Shown one piece after another: positions 9,174-16,503 of a stretch of 62,081 bases of DNA. Origin of the DNA: Candidatus Gastranaerophilales bacterium (GTDB taxonomy: Bacteria > Cyanobacteriota > Vampirovibrionia > Gastranaerophilales > Gastranaerophilaceae); contig CALUQE010000010.1 in the NCBI GenBank assembly GCA_944322845.1, positions 1-62,081 of the forward strand, given 5' to 3'. Position 1 is the stretch's first letter. Every line of letters begins with the position of its first letter. The position numbers were made by a program, and so were the translations under genes. The notes under the pieces are model-generated. The model was not told where the DNA came from. It made no database searches and saw only the letters and a program-made list of their open reading frames with translations.

Positions 9174-10042
9174 TGAAAATCGAGACCGAAAAGAAATTTG
9201 CGGCAGGACTTTCAATTACGTCCAATGCAATTGTAATTCTTTTTAAAGTTATTGCAGGGATTATATCCGGAAGTATCAGTATTATTTCGGAAGCAATCCA
9301 CTCGCTTTCTGATTTTCTGGCGTCAATTATAACTTTTTTTGCCGTAACGCGTTCTTCGGAACCTGCTGATAAGGAGCACCCTTTCGGGCATGGAAAATAC
9401 GAAGATATGTCCGGTTTTATAGAGGGCGGATTAATTATTTTTGCGGGGCTTTATATTATTTATGAAGCTTCAACAAAATTAATTTTCGGATATCACGCTA
9501 AATCAGAGCCGACTATCGGTATTTTTGTAATGGGATTTGCAGTTATCGCCAATTTTCTGGTAAGCCAATATCTGTTTTACGTCGCAAAAAAATCCGACTC
9601 GATTTCACTGCACGCAGATGCACAGCACCTGAGCACAGATATTTATTCTTCACTCGGCGTTCTTGCAGGATTAATCCTAATAAAAATAACAGGAATTACA
9701 GCACTTGATCCTGTTATCGCAATAATTGTAGCCGTAATTATCCTTAAAGCAGGTTTTTCAATTTCAAAAGAAACGCTGAATAATCTTCTTGACGGCTCCA
9801 TTCCGGCAGAAGACATCAATACAATTGAAAAAATTATTGAAAAAAATCAGGTTGTAAAGGGTTACAAAGACATAAAAGGACGCAAAGCCGGACAATGTAA
9901 AGAAATTGAAATGACGCTTTTATTTAATCCGGAAATGAAGCTTCAATGCTGTCATGCAATCTGCGATCAAATCGAAAATGAAATTAAAACAAAACTCGGA
10001 AGTGTTTCAATAAACATTCACGCAGAGCCGGAAACTTTTTAA
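9173..10042 (+). CDS. Cation diffusion facilitator (CDF) family divalent-metal exporter
   Basis: The 289-residue protein has a six-helix CDF membrane domain and a cytosolic C-terminal domain (from about residue 205). The metal-site helices read HSLSDFLAS in TM2 and HADAQHLSTD in TM5, and the HPFGHGKYED signature lies between TM2 and TM3. Members export Zn2+, Fe2+ or Mn2+ in exchange for protons at the inner membrane. The His in the TM2 site (H-x3-D) is typical of Zn-type members (inference). It is coupled to kdsD by a one-base overlap and overlaps the convergent MFS gene by 4 bp. Confidence 0.9.
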   Translation: MKIETEKKFAAGLSITSNAIVILFKVIAGIISGSISIISEAIHSLSDFLASIITFFAVTRSSEPADKEHPFGHGKYEDMSGFIEGGLIIFAGLYIIYEASTKLIFGYHAKSEPTIGIFVMGFAVIANFLVSQYLFYVAKKSDSISLHADAQHLSTDIYSSLGVLAGLILIKITGITALDPVIAIIVAVIILKAGFSISKETLNNLLDGSIPAEDINTIEKIIEKNQVVKGYKDIKGRKAGQCKEIEMTLLFNPEMKLQCCHAICDQIENEIKTKLGSVSINIHAEPETF

Positions 10043-11634
10043 ACGTTCTTTGTCTGTTCTTCTTCAGCTTTCTTTTCTTTATCACCTTCATAGAGGAACA
10101 ATACAAACGGCAGAATAAATACTACCGCTACTGCATAATATCTGAAAGTTTCAACATAGCCCCACAAAGTCGCCTGCTGTCTTAAGATATTATGAATTTG
10201 AGCCTGCGCCATATACATGGCAGTTTGAGGATCTACAAGAGAAGAAAAAGACCCTGCCATTGCTTGAACCCGTTCTGAAAAAACGTGGTTCGTGTCTGTC
10301 AGAAACTTAATCATTGTGTACTGGTGCGCCTGCGAGAACCTGGTAATCATTGTTGTTGCAATAGAAGTACCGATTGCAGCGCTCGTATTTTTAAGCAGGT
10401 TTTGAACACCGGCAGCATTTGTCTGCGCTTCTTTCGGAAGAGTCGCACAGGAAATATTTGATAACGGTACCATTGCAAGAATCATGCCAAGCCCGAATAC
10501 GAAGTTTGGAAACGCAATATCCGCAAGAGCAATATGGGTATTAATTTCACCGAGCATCAATCCAGAGCATGCAAGAGTAATAAGTCCCGCAATTACAACC
10601 GGACGGATACCTATTTTCGACACAAATACCCCACAAAGAATAGAAGCTAACAAACATCCTGCGCCTCGGGGAACCATGGATATACCACTTAAAAATGCAG
10701 TATAACCGAGAAGCGACTGGAGCATAGACGGTAAAATCGATGCGGATGACATCATAACAGCCATCAAAACCATTTGTCCCATTGTACCAATTAAAAAATT
10801 ATGGTTTTTTAATATTGCAAGGTCTATCAAGCCGGTCTTCGTTTTTCCTTTTTTAACCTGAATAAATACAAAAATAAGAAAGGATATCATTGATACTGTA
10901 AATAGTTTGCAAATCCAAGGTGCACCGAACCAGTCCGCATCATTACCTTTGTCTAAAACGACCTGTAATGTCAAAAGCCAGAGTGCAAGGAAAAAGAAGC
11001 CCGACATATCCATAGACACATTTTTTTGTTTTCTTGAATAAGGCGGTTCTTCAAGATATTTATGAGTTAAGAAGAACGCAACAATACCGAAAGGAATATT
11101 AATAAAATAAATAAATGGCCAGGACCAGTTTTCAGTAATCCAGCCGCCAAGAGCAGGACCCATTATTGGAGCAACAATTACACCAAGTCCGAATACTGCC
11201 ATTGCAGCAGGCAATTTTTCTTTAGGAAAAATCTCAAAAATTACCGCCTGAACTACCGGCAGAATACCGCCGCCACCGGCGCCTTGCAAAATTCTTGAAA
11301 ATAATATCATTGCCATAGAGTTTGATATTCCGCATAAGACGGATGCAACAGTAAAGATTACTATACTTAGCATAAAGTATTGTTTTCTGCCCATAAGACG
11401 GCTGAAAAAATCAACTGTCGGGATTACAACACCACTTGCAACAAGATAGCTGGTGATAATCCAGGTTGACTCGTTATGGCTAATAGAAAAAGTTCCCGCC
11501 ATATATGGAAGCGCAACATTTGATATCGTTTCATCCAGAGCAAACATAAATATTGAAATCATCAGTGGAATCATCGTAATCCACGGATTTAATTTAAACT
11601 TCCACTCTTCTGTCGCTGCTGCGTCCTGCCCCAT
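10039..11634 (-). CDS. DHA2-family (EmrB/QacA-type, 14-TM) multidrug MFS transporter
   Basis: The 531-residue membrane protein has the DHA2 layout: TM1 with FMFALDETISNVALP (motif D1-like), SRLMGRKQ (motif A), a glycine-rich GILQGAGGGG-type motif and GVIVAPIMGPALGG (motif C, drug/H+ antiporters). It should export drugs or organic compounds across the inner membrane. Its gene is the last of murT-pdxJ-marR-MFS and starts 76 bp after a MarR regulator, so control by that regulator is likely. Ribosome binding site: AAAGGAAA. No EmrA membrane-fusion partner is adjacent. Confidence 0.9.
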   Translation of the reverse strand: MGQDAAATEEWKFKLNPWITMIPLMISIFMFALDETISNVALPYMAGTFSISHNESTWIITSYLVASGVVIPTVDFFSRLMGRKQYFMLSIVIFTVASVLCGISNSMAMILFSRILQGAGGGGILPVVQAVIFEIFPKEKLPAAMAVFGLGVIVAPIMGPALGGWITENWSWPFIYFINIPFGIVAFFLTHKYLEEPPYSRKQKNVSMDMSGFFFLALWLLTLQVVLDKGNDADWFGAPWICKLFTVSMISFLIFVFIQVKKGKTKTGLIDLAILKNHNFLIGTMGQMVLMAVMMSSASILPSMLQSLLGYTAFLSGISMVPRGAGCLLASILCGVFVSKIGIRPVVIAGLITLACSGLMLGEINTHIALADIAFPNFVFGLGMILAMVPLSNISCATLPKEAQTNAAGVQNLLKNTSAAIGTSIATTMITRFSQAHQYTMIKFLTDTNHVFSERVQAMAGSFSSLVDPQTAMYMAQAQIHNILRQQATLWGYVETFRYYAVAVVFILPFVLFLYEGDKEKKAEEEQTKNV

Positions 11635-11710
11635 TTTATGTTTCCTTTACCACATGTAGAAATATCAACACGTAAATTAAACCACACAATTTTTTAATTT
11701 GCAAGTACTT

Positions 11711-12163
11711 TTAGTTAAATTTTATGTCAAATTTCTTGATTGCGTCTTCTCTTATTAATTTCAATAACTTTATTAGTTTTTTAACATCAATGTTTGCGTA
11801 AGTACTTGATTCACTTATGTGTTTGTCAAGAGCCTCACTTATTTCCTTATATATCTCAAGCCCTTTAGGCGTAATTGTACTTTCCATGATTATTTTTGAA
11901 CCCTGATTTTTAGGATTACGTGCAATGAGCCCTCTGTACTCCAGAGATTTTAAAAATTTTCCGGTATGAGCTCTGCCTTTCATTATTAATTTTGCAAGTT
12001 CAATCTGAATAATCCCCGGATTCATATATAAACAGTCCAGAATAATGAACTCTTCCTGAGATATCGGAAAATTATTCTGTTCAAAAAAGCATCTTGCAGC
12101 TTCGTGCAAAACTCTTGATGTAAGCTCTAATTCATACGGTAGAGATTGTGTATAGTGCTCCAT
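11711..12163 (-). CDS. MarR-family transcriptional regulator
   Basis: The 150-residue protein has the MarR winged-helix pattern: an N-terminal dimerisation helix, then helix-turn-helix around residues 55-90 (IQIELAKLIMKGRAHTGKFL, SLEYRGLIAR), a wing with TPKG and a C-terminal helix. MarR proteins bind as dimers to short palindromes and respond to phenolics or oxidants. It sits between pdxJ (20 bp upstream) and the DHA2 exporter gene (76 bp downstream), the usual regulator-pump pairing. The ribosome binding site GAGGAT precedes the ATG. I did not find a convincing operator palindrome in the 76 bp gap. Confidence 0.85.
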   Translation of the reverse strand: MEHYTQSLPYELELTSRVLHEAARCFFEQNNFPISQEEFIILDCLYMNPGIIQIELAKLIMKGRAHTGKFLKSLEYRGLIARNPKNQGSKIIMESTITPKGLEIYKEISEALDKHISESSTYANIDVKKLIKLLKLIREDAIKKFDIKFN

Positions 12164-12183
12164 GCTATCCTCATTCTAAATAT

Positions 12184-12903
12184 TTACTTTTTCCCTTCGC
12201 AAAGCGCCTTCATTTCTTTAATTGCCTGCTCTAAGCCAACAAAAACAGAACGTGCAATTATTGAATGTCCTATATTTAATTCTACAAGGTTAGGAATTTC
12301 ATGCATTCTTCCTACATTTTGATAATTTAAGCCGTGTCCTGCATTGACTTTTAAGCCGAAATTTTGAGCAAAGATTGCTGCACCTTTTAAATCTTCAAAA
12401 GCCTTTTCTTCTTCTAGCGTACCGAAAGCCTCGGAGTATCTGCCCGTATGCAGTTCAATAAAAGGAGCACCCGTTTTCGATACTGCAGAAATTTGATTAA
12501 TATCAGGATCTATAAAGAAACTTACTTCTATTTTCTTTTCAATAAGCGGTTTAACAAACTCTATTGCCCGATTCAGCTGCCCTGCAACATCCAGCCCGCC
12601 TTCCGTTGTAAGTTCCTGTCTCTTTTCAGGGACAATGCATACCGCATGCGGTCTCAGACGCAGAGCAATTTGCTGCATCTCATCCGTCATTGCCATCTCA
12701 AGATTCAGACGAACTCTCGGGAGCATTCTGATTGCTTCGACATCAGCATCTTTAATATGACGCCTGTCTTCCCGCAGGTGGGTAGTAATCGATTCGACTT
12801 TGCAGTCTTTACATATTCGTGCAGCCGCAATAACATCAGGTTCATTTCCGCCCCTTGCATTTCTTAATGTCGCAACATGATCTATATTTACACCTAGTAA
12901 CAT
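12184..12903 (-). CDS. pdxJ: Pyridoxine 5'-phosphate synthase
   Basis: The 239-residue length and motifs are typical of PdxJ: LGVNIDHVATLRNARGG at the N terminus, THLREDRRHIKD (phosphate/catalytic region), EVSFFIDPD, IELHTGRY and NAGHGLNYQNV. The enzyme condenses 3-amino-2-oxopropyl phosphate with 1-deoxy-D-xylulose 5-phosphate to form PNP, the last ring-forming step of DXP-dependent vitamin B6 synthesis. It starts 1 bp after the murT stop (TAA-T-ATG), with its Shine-Dalgarno AAGGAG inside murT. Confidence 0.97.
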   Translation of the reverse strand: MLLGVNIDHVATLRNARGGNEPDVIAAARICKDCKVESITTHLREDRRHIKDADVEAIRMLPRVRLNLEMAMTDEMQQIALRLRPHAVCIVPEKRQELTTEGGLDVAGQLNRAIEFVKPLIEKKIEVSFFIDPDINQISAVSKTGAPFIELHTGRYSEAFGTLEEEKAFEDLKGAAIFAQNFGLKVNAGHGLNYQNVGRMHEIPNLVELNIGHSIIARSVFVGLEQAIKEMKALCEGKK

Positions 12904-12904
12904 A

Positions 12905-14209
12905 TTATCTGCTCCTTAAATTTTTCATTTTATTAACCTTCAAAAGCGCCGTATATGTAGGCAAAATTGTAATATCATTTTCCGCCGATTTTGAAATATA
13001 TTCAACAGCATTATCTATATCGGAAATAATTTTAATTTGTTTTTCCGGAATATCTGCATATTTGAGCCTTAACGCCATGTCATTTGCTCTTATACCGGAA
13101 ACAACAATCTCATTCTTATTAGTATTTACACGCTCAAATTCCGCATCCCAGAGCCATGAGACATCACGCCCGTCCGCATAATTATCATTGATAATTATCA
13201 ACAGATTTGAATCCCTGCTTACTGTTTTCAAAACTTCATTTGCGCCAATCGGGTTTTTTATAAGCTGAATAAGAGTTCTTTTTCCGTTTAAATATTTGAC
13301 TTCACTCCTTCCAAACGCAACCTTGAAAGAACCCAGACATTTTTCTATATCCCGTATTCCGAGTTCAAGACAAAGCGAGATTGCAGCAAGAGCATTATAT
13401 GCATTATAAAGCCCGACAAGAGGAATTTCATAATTAATACCGTTTATACTTAAAACAGAATAATCTTTGTATAAAGTCACCTCCGCACTGTATTTAGGCT
13501 CAGGTCTTTTGTAACCGCAATCACAATAATAATGTCCCTGCTGGGCAAAGAACTTTTTCTCATACTTCAAAGCTTTTCCGCAAGGGCAGCTGAAAACTTC
13601 TTCCGTTGAAGACTTTGATTTCAAACTTTCATCAGCATAATAAACATCTTCTATTCCGTAAAATATTTTATTTTTCCCCTCAAACGAAGCAACAAGAGGA
13701 TCGTCGGCATTCAATAAAAGTTTTAATTCCGGCTTTTTATCAATCCCCTCCTGAATAAGTCTCTTTGTTGTCGCAAGTTCGCCGTATCTGTCCAATTGAT
13801 CGCGGAATAAATTTGTCACTACAAGATAATCCGCATCAAATTGGTCATAAATCTTTGATAAGTAAGCTTCATCAGACTCTATAACCGAATAATCCGTTTT
13901 GATAAAAGGATTCAAAGAAACAGAAAGCGCATTCACAACTCCTGTAAGCATATTTGCACCCATTGCATTATTAACAACAGTTTTTCCGCTTGAGTTTAGA
14001 ATATGTGTAACAAGTCCGGAAGTTGTAGTCTTACCGTTAGTTCCGGTAACATTGATCTTTGTTTTAATGTATTTATTGCATTCTTTAAGAAAATTCGGAG
14101 AGACTTTTAATACAATCCGCCCTATAATTGATGTTCCTGAAGAAATTCCGGTTATATGCAAAAACGCACTGATTATTTTTGCAAGTATTAATGAAAAATA
14201 AAAACCCAT
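12905..14209 (-). CDS. murT: MurT-like Mur ligase (lipid II isoglutaminyl synthase subunit)
   Basis: The 434-residue Mur-ligase-family protein has the ATP P-loop TGTNGKTT (residues 55-62), NLFRDQLDRYGE, and a zinc-ribbon insertion (CPCGKALKYE ... YYCDCGY) that distinguishes MurT from MurC-F. A DUF1727-like C-terminal domain follows. MurT with the glutaminase GatD amidates D-Glu of lipid II stem peptides. No gatD is in this window, although the two are usually adjacent, so a partner elsewhere or another function is possible. Good ribosome binding site (GAAGGAG). First gene of murT-pdxJ-marR-MFS. Confidence 0.85.
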   Translation of the reverse strand: MGFYFSLILAKIISAFLHITGISSGTSIIGRIVLKVSPNFLKECNKYIKTKINVTGTNGKTTTSGLVTHILNSSGKTVVNNAMGANMLTGVVNALSVSLNPFIKTDYSVIESDEAYLSKIYDQFDADYLVVTNLFRDQLDRYGELATTKRLIQEGIDKKPELKLLLNADDPLVASFEGKNKIFYGIEDVYYADESLKSKSSTEEVFSCPCGKALKYEKKFFAQQGHYYCDCGYKRPEPKYSAEVTLYKDYSVLSINGINYEIPLVGLYNAYNALAAISLCLELGIRDIEKCLGSFKVAFGRSEVKYLNGKRTLIQLIKNPIGANEVLKTVSRDSNLLIIINDNYADGRDVSWLWDAEFERVNTNKNEIVVSGIRANDMALRLKYADIPEKQIKIISDIDNAVEYISKSAENDITILPTYTALLKVNKMKNLRSR

Positions 14210-14382
14210 GTTTCTCCTTCTAAAACCTACGACTGCCAGACTTTTCCTCTATCTGCCCCCTGAGATTTACCCCAGCGGGTGTATTTCCTTTTCTAATATT
14301 ATAAAATATAATCATATAATAATGCAAATATGAAACAGGAGGAAATCGGATTTAGCAAGAACAGCTCCGAACAAGAACAAAT

Positions 14383-14754
14383 ATGCTTTTTAAGATATTT
14401 ACAACAATAGTTTTTATAGCGGAATTAATAATCGCATATACCATAATTTCAAAATTGGTTCAGTTTGACAAAATGATACTTGAAACCAATGCTTTTGTTG
14501 TTGAGGCAAATCCGAAGATTAAAGAAATTACCCGTCTTGTAAGAAAAATCTCCGACCAGATAGCAGAACTTGTACCGATGTATGTTGAAAAATTAAAAGA
14601 ATTACGAAATAAGATAATGCTAAAAAAATTAGAAAGTCTTATAGCATTAACTTTATTTTGGAGTATTAATATTAAAGTATTAAAAAAAATCCGAAAATCC
14701 AAAATCCTAAAAACAATAGTCAAGGGTTTATCCGTCCTGCAAAGTGTGATATAA
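14383..14754 (+). CDS. Small membrane protein of unknown function (DUF948-like cluster)
   Basis: This 123-residue protein has an N-terminal membrane segment (residues 3-24) followed by an amphipathic helix (VVEANPKIKEITRLVRKI) and a second hydrophobic stretch near residues 87-96. It resembles the DUF948-like protein two genes downstream in layout, but I recognise no family. No Shine-Dalgarno is close to the ATG. An AGGAGG at about 14337 lies within a possible 26-codon ORF (14330-14410) overlapping this start, so a leader peptide or a different start is possible. It begins a cluster of four small membrane/coiled-coil genes. Confidence 0.55.
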   Translation: MLFKIFTTIVFIAELIIAYTIISKLVQFDKMILETNAFVVEANPKIKEITRLVRKISDQIAELVPMYVEKLKELRNKIMLKKLESLIALTLFWSINIKVLKKIRKSKILKTIVKGLSVLQSVI

Positions 14755-14794
14755 TAAGTGGGCAGAGAGAAACAAAACAGAAAAGAGGTACATT

Positions 14795-15109
14795 ATGAGC
14801 AAAGATAAATCTTCATTCGGCTTCGGAATGGGACTCTTAGCCGGAGTTGTAGGCGGTCTTATCGCCGGCGTACTGTACGCACCGCGTCCAGGCTCAGAGA
14901 TGAGAGCTAAAGTTAAAGAAACCGTATATGATTTGGCTGAAAAGCACTCACCTGCGGTTAATGAAGCAAAAAAACAGGCAATTGAATCAATTGACCTACT
15001 CAGATATAAGCTTGAAAGACAATATAAAAAGTTTTCAAACATGTTAAAATCAAAAAAAATGAGAAAAGCAAAAGAGCTTGAGGACGTATCTGATTACGAC
15101 TTCAACTAA
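14795..15109 (+). CDS. YtxH-domain protein
   Basis: The 104-residue protein has the YtxH pattern: a glycine-rich transmembrane segment (GFGMGLLAGVVGGLIAGVL, residues 8-26) followed directly by YAPRPGSEMRAKV and a charged coiled-coil tail. YtxH/GvpP-like proteins are membrane-anchored stress or envelope proteins of poorly known function. It has a ribosome binding site AGAGG about 7 nt upstream and lies 40 bp after the preceding gene and 20 bp before the next. A second YtxH protein lies two genes downstream. Confidence 0.8.
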   Translation: MSKDKSSFGFGMGLLAGVVGGLIAGVLYAPRPGSEMRAKVKETVYDLAEKHSPAVNEAKKQAIESIDLLRYKLERQYKKFSNMLKSKKMRKAKELEDVSDYDFN

Positions 15110-15129
15110 ATACAAGCAGAGGAAAATTA

Positions 15130-15498
15130 ATGGAAACAGCACATTTATATCAAAGTTTAACTTTCCTGGCATACGCAACCGGCATAATAGTCATACTGGT
15201 TGGCGGCATGCTGGTTAAGGTTCTGTTTGACCTATCCAAACTTACCAAAAACGTAAACGAAACCGCGGAAATAGTAAAAGAAGAATTAACTCCGACATTA
15301 AAAAACATTAATAAATCCGTTGAAATAGTAAGCGGAATTATTATCAAGGCAGATGAAGGGGTAAACAAGGTAAAAGATTTTATCAGAAAAACACCTTTAA
15401 ATATTCTTTGCAAATTATCTTCAATAACCGGCTCAGTTGCCAAAGGTTTTTCAACCGGACTCAGCACAGCGTTTAAGTTTTTTGCTAAAAAGAAGTAA
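15130..15498 (+). CDS. DUF948-like membrane-anchored coiled-coil protein
   Basis: The 122-residue protein has one transmembrane helix (about residues 10-33, AYATGIIVILVGGMLVKVLF). An extended helix with NVNETAEIVKEELTPTLKNI follows, as in DUF948/YtxG proteins that commonly accompany YtxH. The C terminus ends in a basic KFFAKKK. Function is unknown; the association with YtxH proteins suggests an envelope scaffold or stress role (inference). Ribosome binding site GAGGAAAA. Confidence 0.65.
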   Translation: METAHLYQSLTFLAYATGIIVILVGGMLVKVLFDLSKLTKNVNETAEIVKEELTPTLKNINKSVEIVSGIIIKADEGVNKVKDFIRKTPLNILCKLSSITGSVAKGFSTGLSTAFKFFAKKK

Positions 15499-15560
15499 AT
15501 CAGGCGGTCAATACAAAAAATAATAGAGAAAGTTAAACTACAAAAGAAGGAGAAAATAAT

Positions 15561-15830
15561 ATGTCAGTAATGAAATTTTTAGCAGGCTTTGCAGTAGGTG
15601 CAGCAATCGGCGCAGTAGCAGGAGTACTTCTTGCCCCGAAATCAGGCGCAGAGACAAGAGAAATGATTGGTGAAATGGCATCTGACGTTGCAAAAAAAAC
15701 AGATGAAACAGTAAAAGATTTGCAAAGAAGAGCAGACAATATAGTTTCAGATGTACAAGAAAAAAGTGAAGAGATTATGGGAAAAATTCAGGACATGCTG
15801 AACAAGCAAAAAGAAGGCTTAGAAAGCTAG
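15561..15830 (+). CDS. YtxH-domain protein
   Basis: The 89-residue protein is a close parallel to the YtxH protein two genes upstream: FLAGFAVGAAIGAVAGVLLAPKSGAETREMI is the canonical Gly/Ala-rich membrane helix plus APKSG signature (residues 5-35), followed by an apolipoprotein-like amphipathic coiled coil. It has a strong ribosome binding site (AGAAGGAG) and is the last gene before a clear terminator. The short length and helix pattern suggest a membrane-associated stress protein. Confidence 0.85.
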   Translation: MSVMKFLAGFAVGAAIGAVAGVLLAPKSGAETREMIGEMASDVAKKTDETVKDLQRRADNIVSDVQEKSEEIMGKIQDMLNKQKEGLES

Positions 15831-15856
15831 AGTCAGAACCTGAAACATTTTTAAAG

Positions 15857-15887
15857 AGGAGTGCTCAAATGAGTGCTCCTTTTTTAG
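15857..15887 (+). terminator. Terminator of the YtxH/DUF948-like cluster
   Basis: AGGAGTGCTC and GAGTGCTCCT pair over 10 bp (two G-U) with loop AAAT, followed by seven T. It closes the 14383-15830 gene cluster. Confidence 0.85.
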
Positions 15888-15925
15888 TTTGACTTATAAA
15901 GATGTTTATATTATCATTAACTTGT

Positions 15926-16064
15926 TGAAAATTTAATAAACAAGCCCTTGTGGCAAGGACTCCGCGAGGACGATTGAGTATCGTCCGAGATGGAGGGGAG
16001 AGTAGACGCGCGGCTGGCGATTCCGCTCTCCAAAGTGAAAATTTAATAAACAAGCCCTTGTGGC
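15926..16064 (+). repeat. 29-bp direct repeat duplicating the 5' end of tRNA-Leu
   Basis: 15926-15954 and 16036-16064 are identical over 29 bp. The sequence comprises the upstream A/T stretch and the first 11 nt of tRNA-Leu (GCCCTTGTGGC). The 81 bp between them is more GC-rich and holds a perfect hairpin GGACGAT-TGAGT-ATCGTCC (15968-15986) and a GGAGAG/CTCTCC stem. The left copy is a tRNA fragment that cannot fold as a tRNA. Confidence 0.85.
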
Positions 16065-16140
16065 GGAATCGGTAGACGCGTTGGACTTAAAATCCAATCG
16101 GGGTTCTCCCTCGGTGCCAGTTCAAGTCTGGCCAAGGGCA
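16054..16140 (+). tRNA. tRNA-Leu (anticodon TAA)
   Basis: The 87 nt gene has a perfect 7 bp acceptor stem (GCCCTTG / CAAGGGC), discriminator A, anticodon stem TTGGA/TCCAA with loop CTTAAAA (anticodon TAA), and a long class-II variable arm. CCA is not encoded. A terminator follows at 16151. Its 5' 11 nt and 3' 20 nt are each duplicated nearby. Confidence 0.97.
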
Positions 16141-16503
16141 TTTTTAAAAGAGACTTACAGAAATGTAGGTCTTTTTTTATTTCCTTGACGCTCGAACAAA
16201 GTTCTCGCTTGCCAGACAGCGCCTGTACAATCAAAGATTGTATACGGCGCAAACGTAAAGTAAGAGCTCAGTTTGCCGGCTCTACGCCGCCAAATTCGCT
16301 CTTTACTCCGAGCTACCGCTTTCAAGTCTGGCCAAGGGCAATTAAAAAAAGGCTTACCTCTGGGTAGGTCTTTTTTTGTGCCCTTTTTACATACAAACTT
16401 TAAACACTTATCTTACGATAGTTATTACTTAATTGTTACAAATTTCTTTACATTCAATAGCTTCATAGCAATTTTTTTTTTCACCGTTTTTTATATTGTT
16501 GCT
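16141..16503 (+). repeat. Gene-free stretch holding a second copy of the tRNA-Leu 3' end and terminator
   Basis: The last 20 nt of tRNA-Leu (16121-16140) recur exactly at 16321-16340, followed by a second terminator (16350-16378) similar to the first. The 140 bp between contains a strong stem around 16220-16252 (GCGCC..TGTACAATC AAA GATTGTATAC..GGCGC). The remainder to 16503 is A/T rich with the presumed promoter of the next gene. An open frame runs through this region into the downstream gene but crosses tRNA-derived sequence and is not coding. Confidence 0.75.
16151..16179 (+). terminator. Terminator of tRNA-Leu
   Basis: AGACTTAC / GTAGGTCT (one G-U) with a 6 nt loop, followed by seven T. 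A related hairpin occurs at 16350-16378 after a second copy of the tRNA 3' end. Confidence 0.85.

Noticed and set aside
16273..16503. N-terminal extension of the kinase-like gene
   Set aside because: The frame runs through a copy of the tRNA-Leu 3' end and a terminator hairpin; a -10 lies 6 nt before the internal ATG at 16504.
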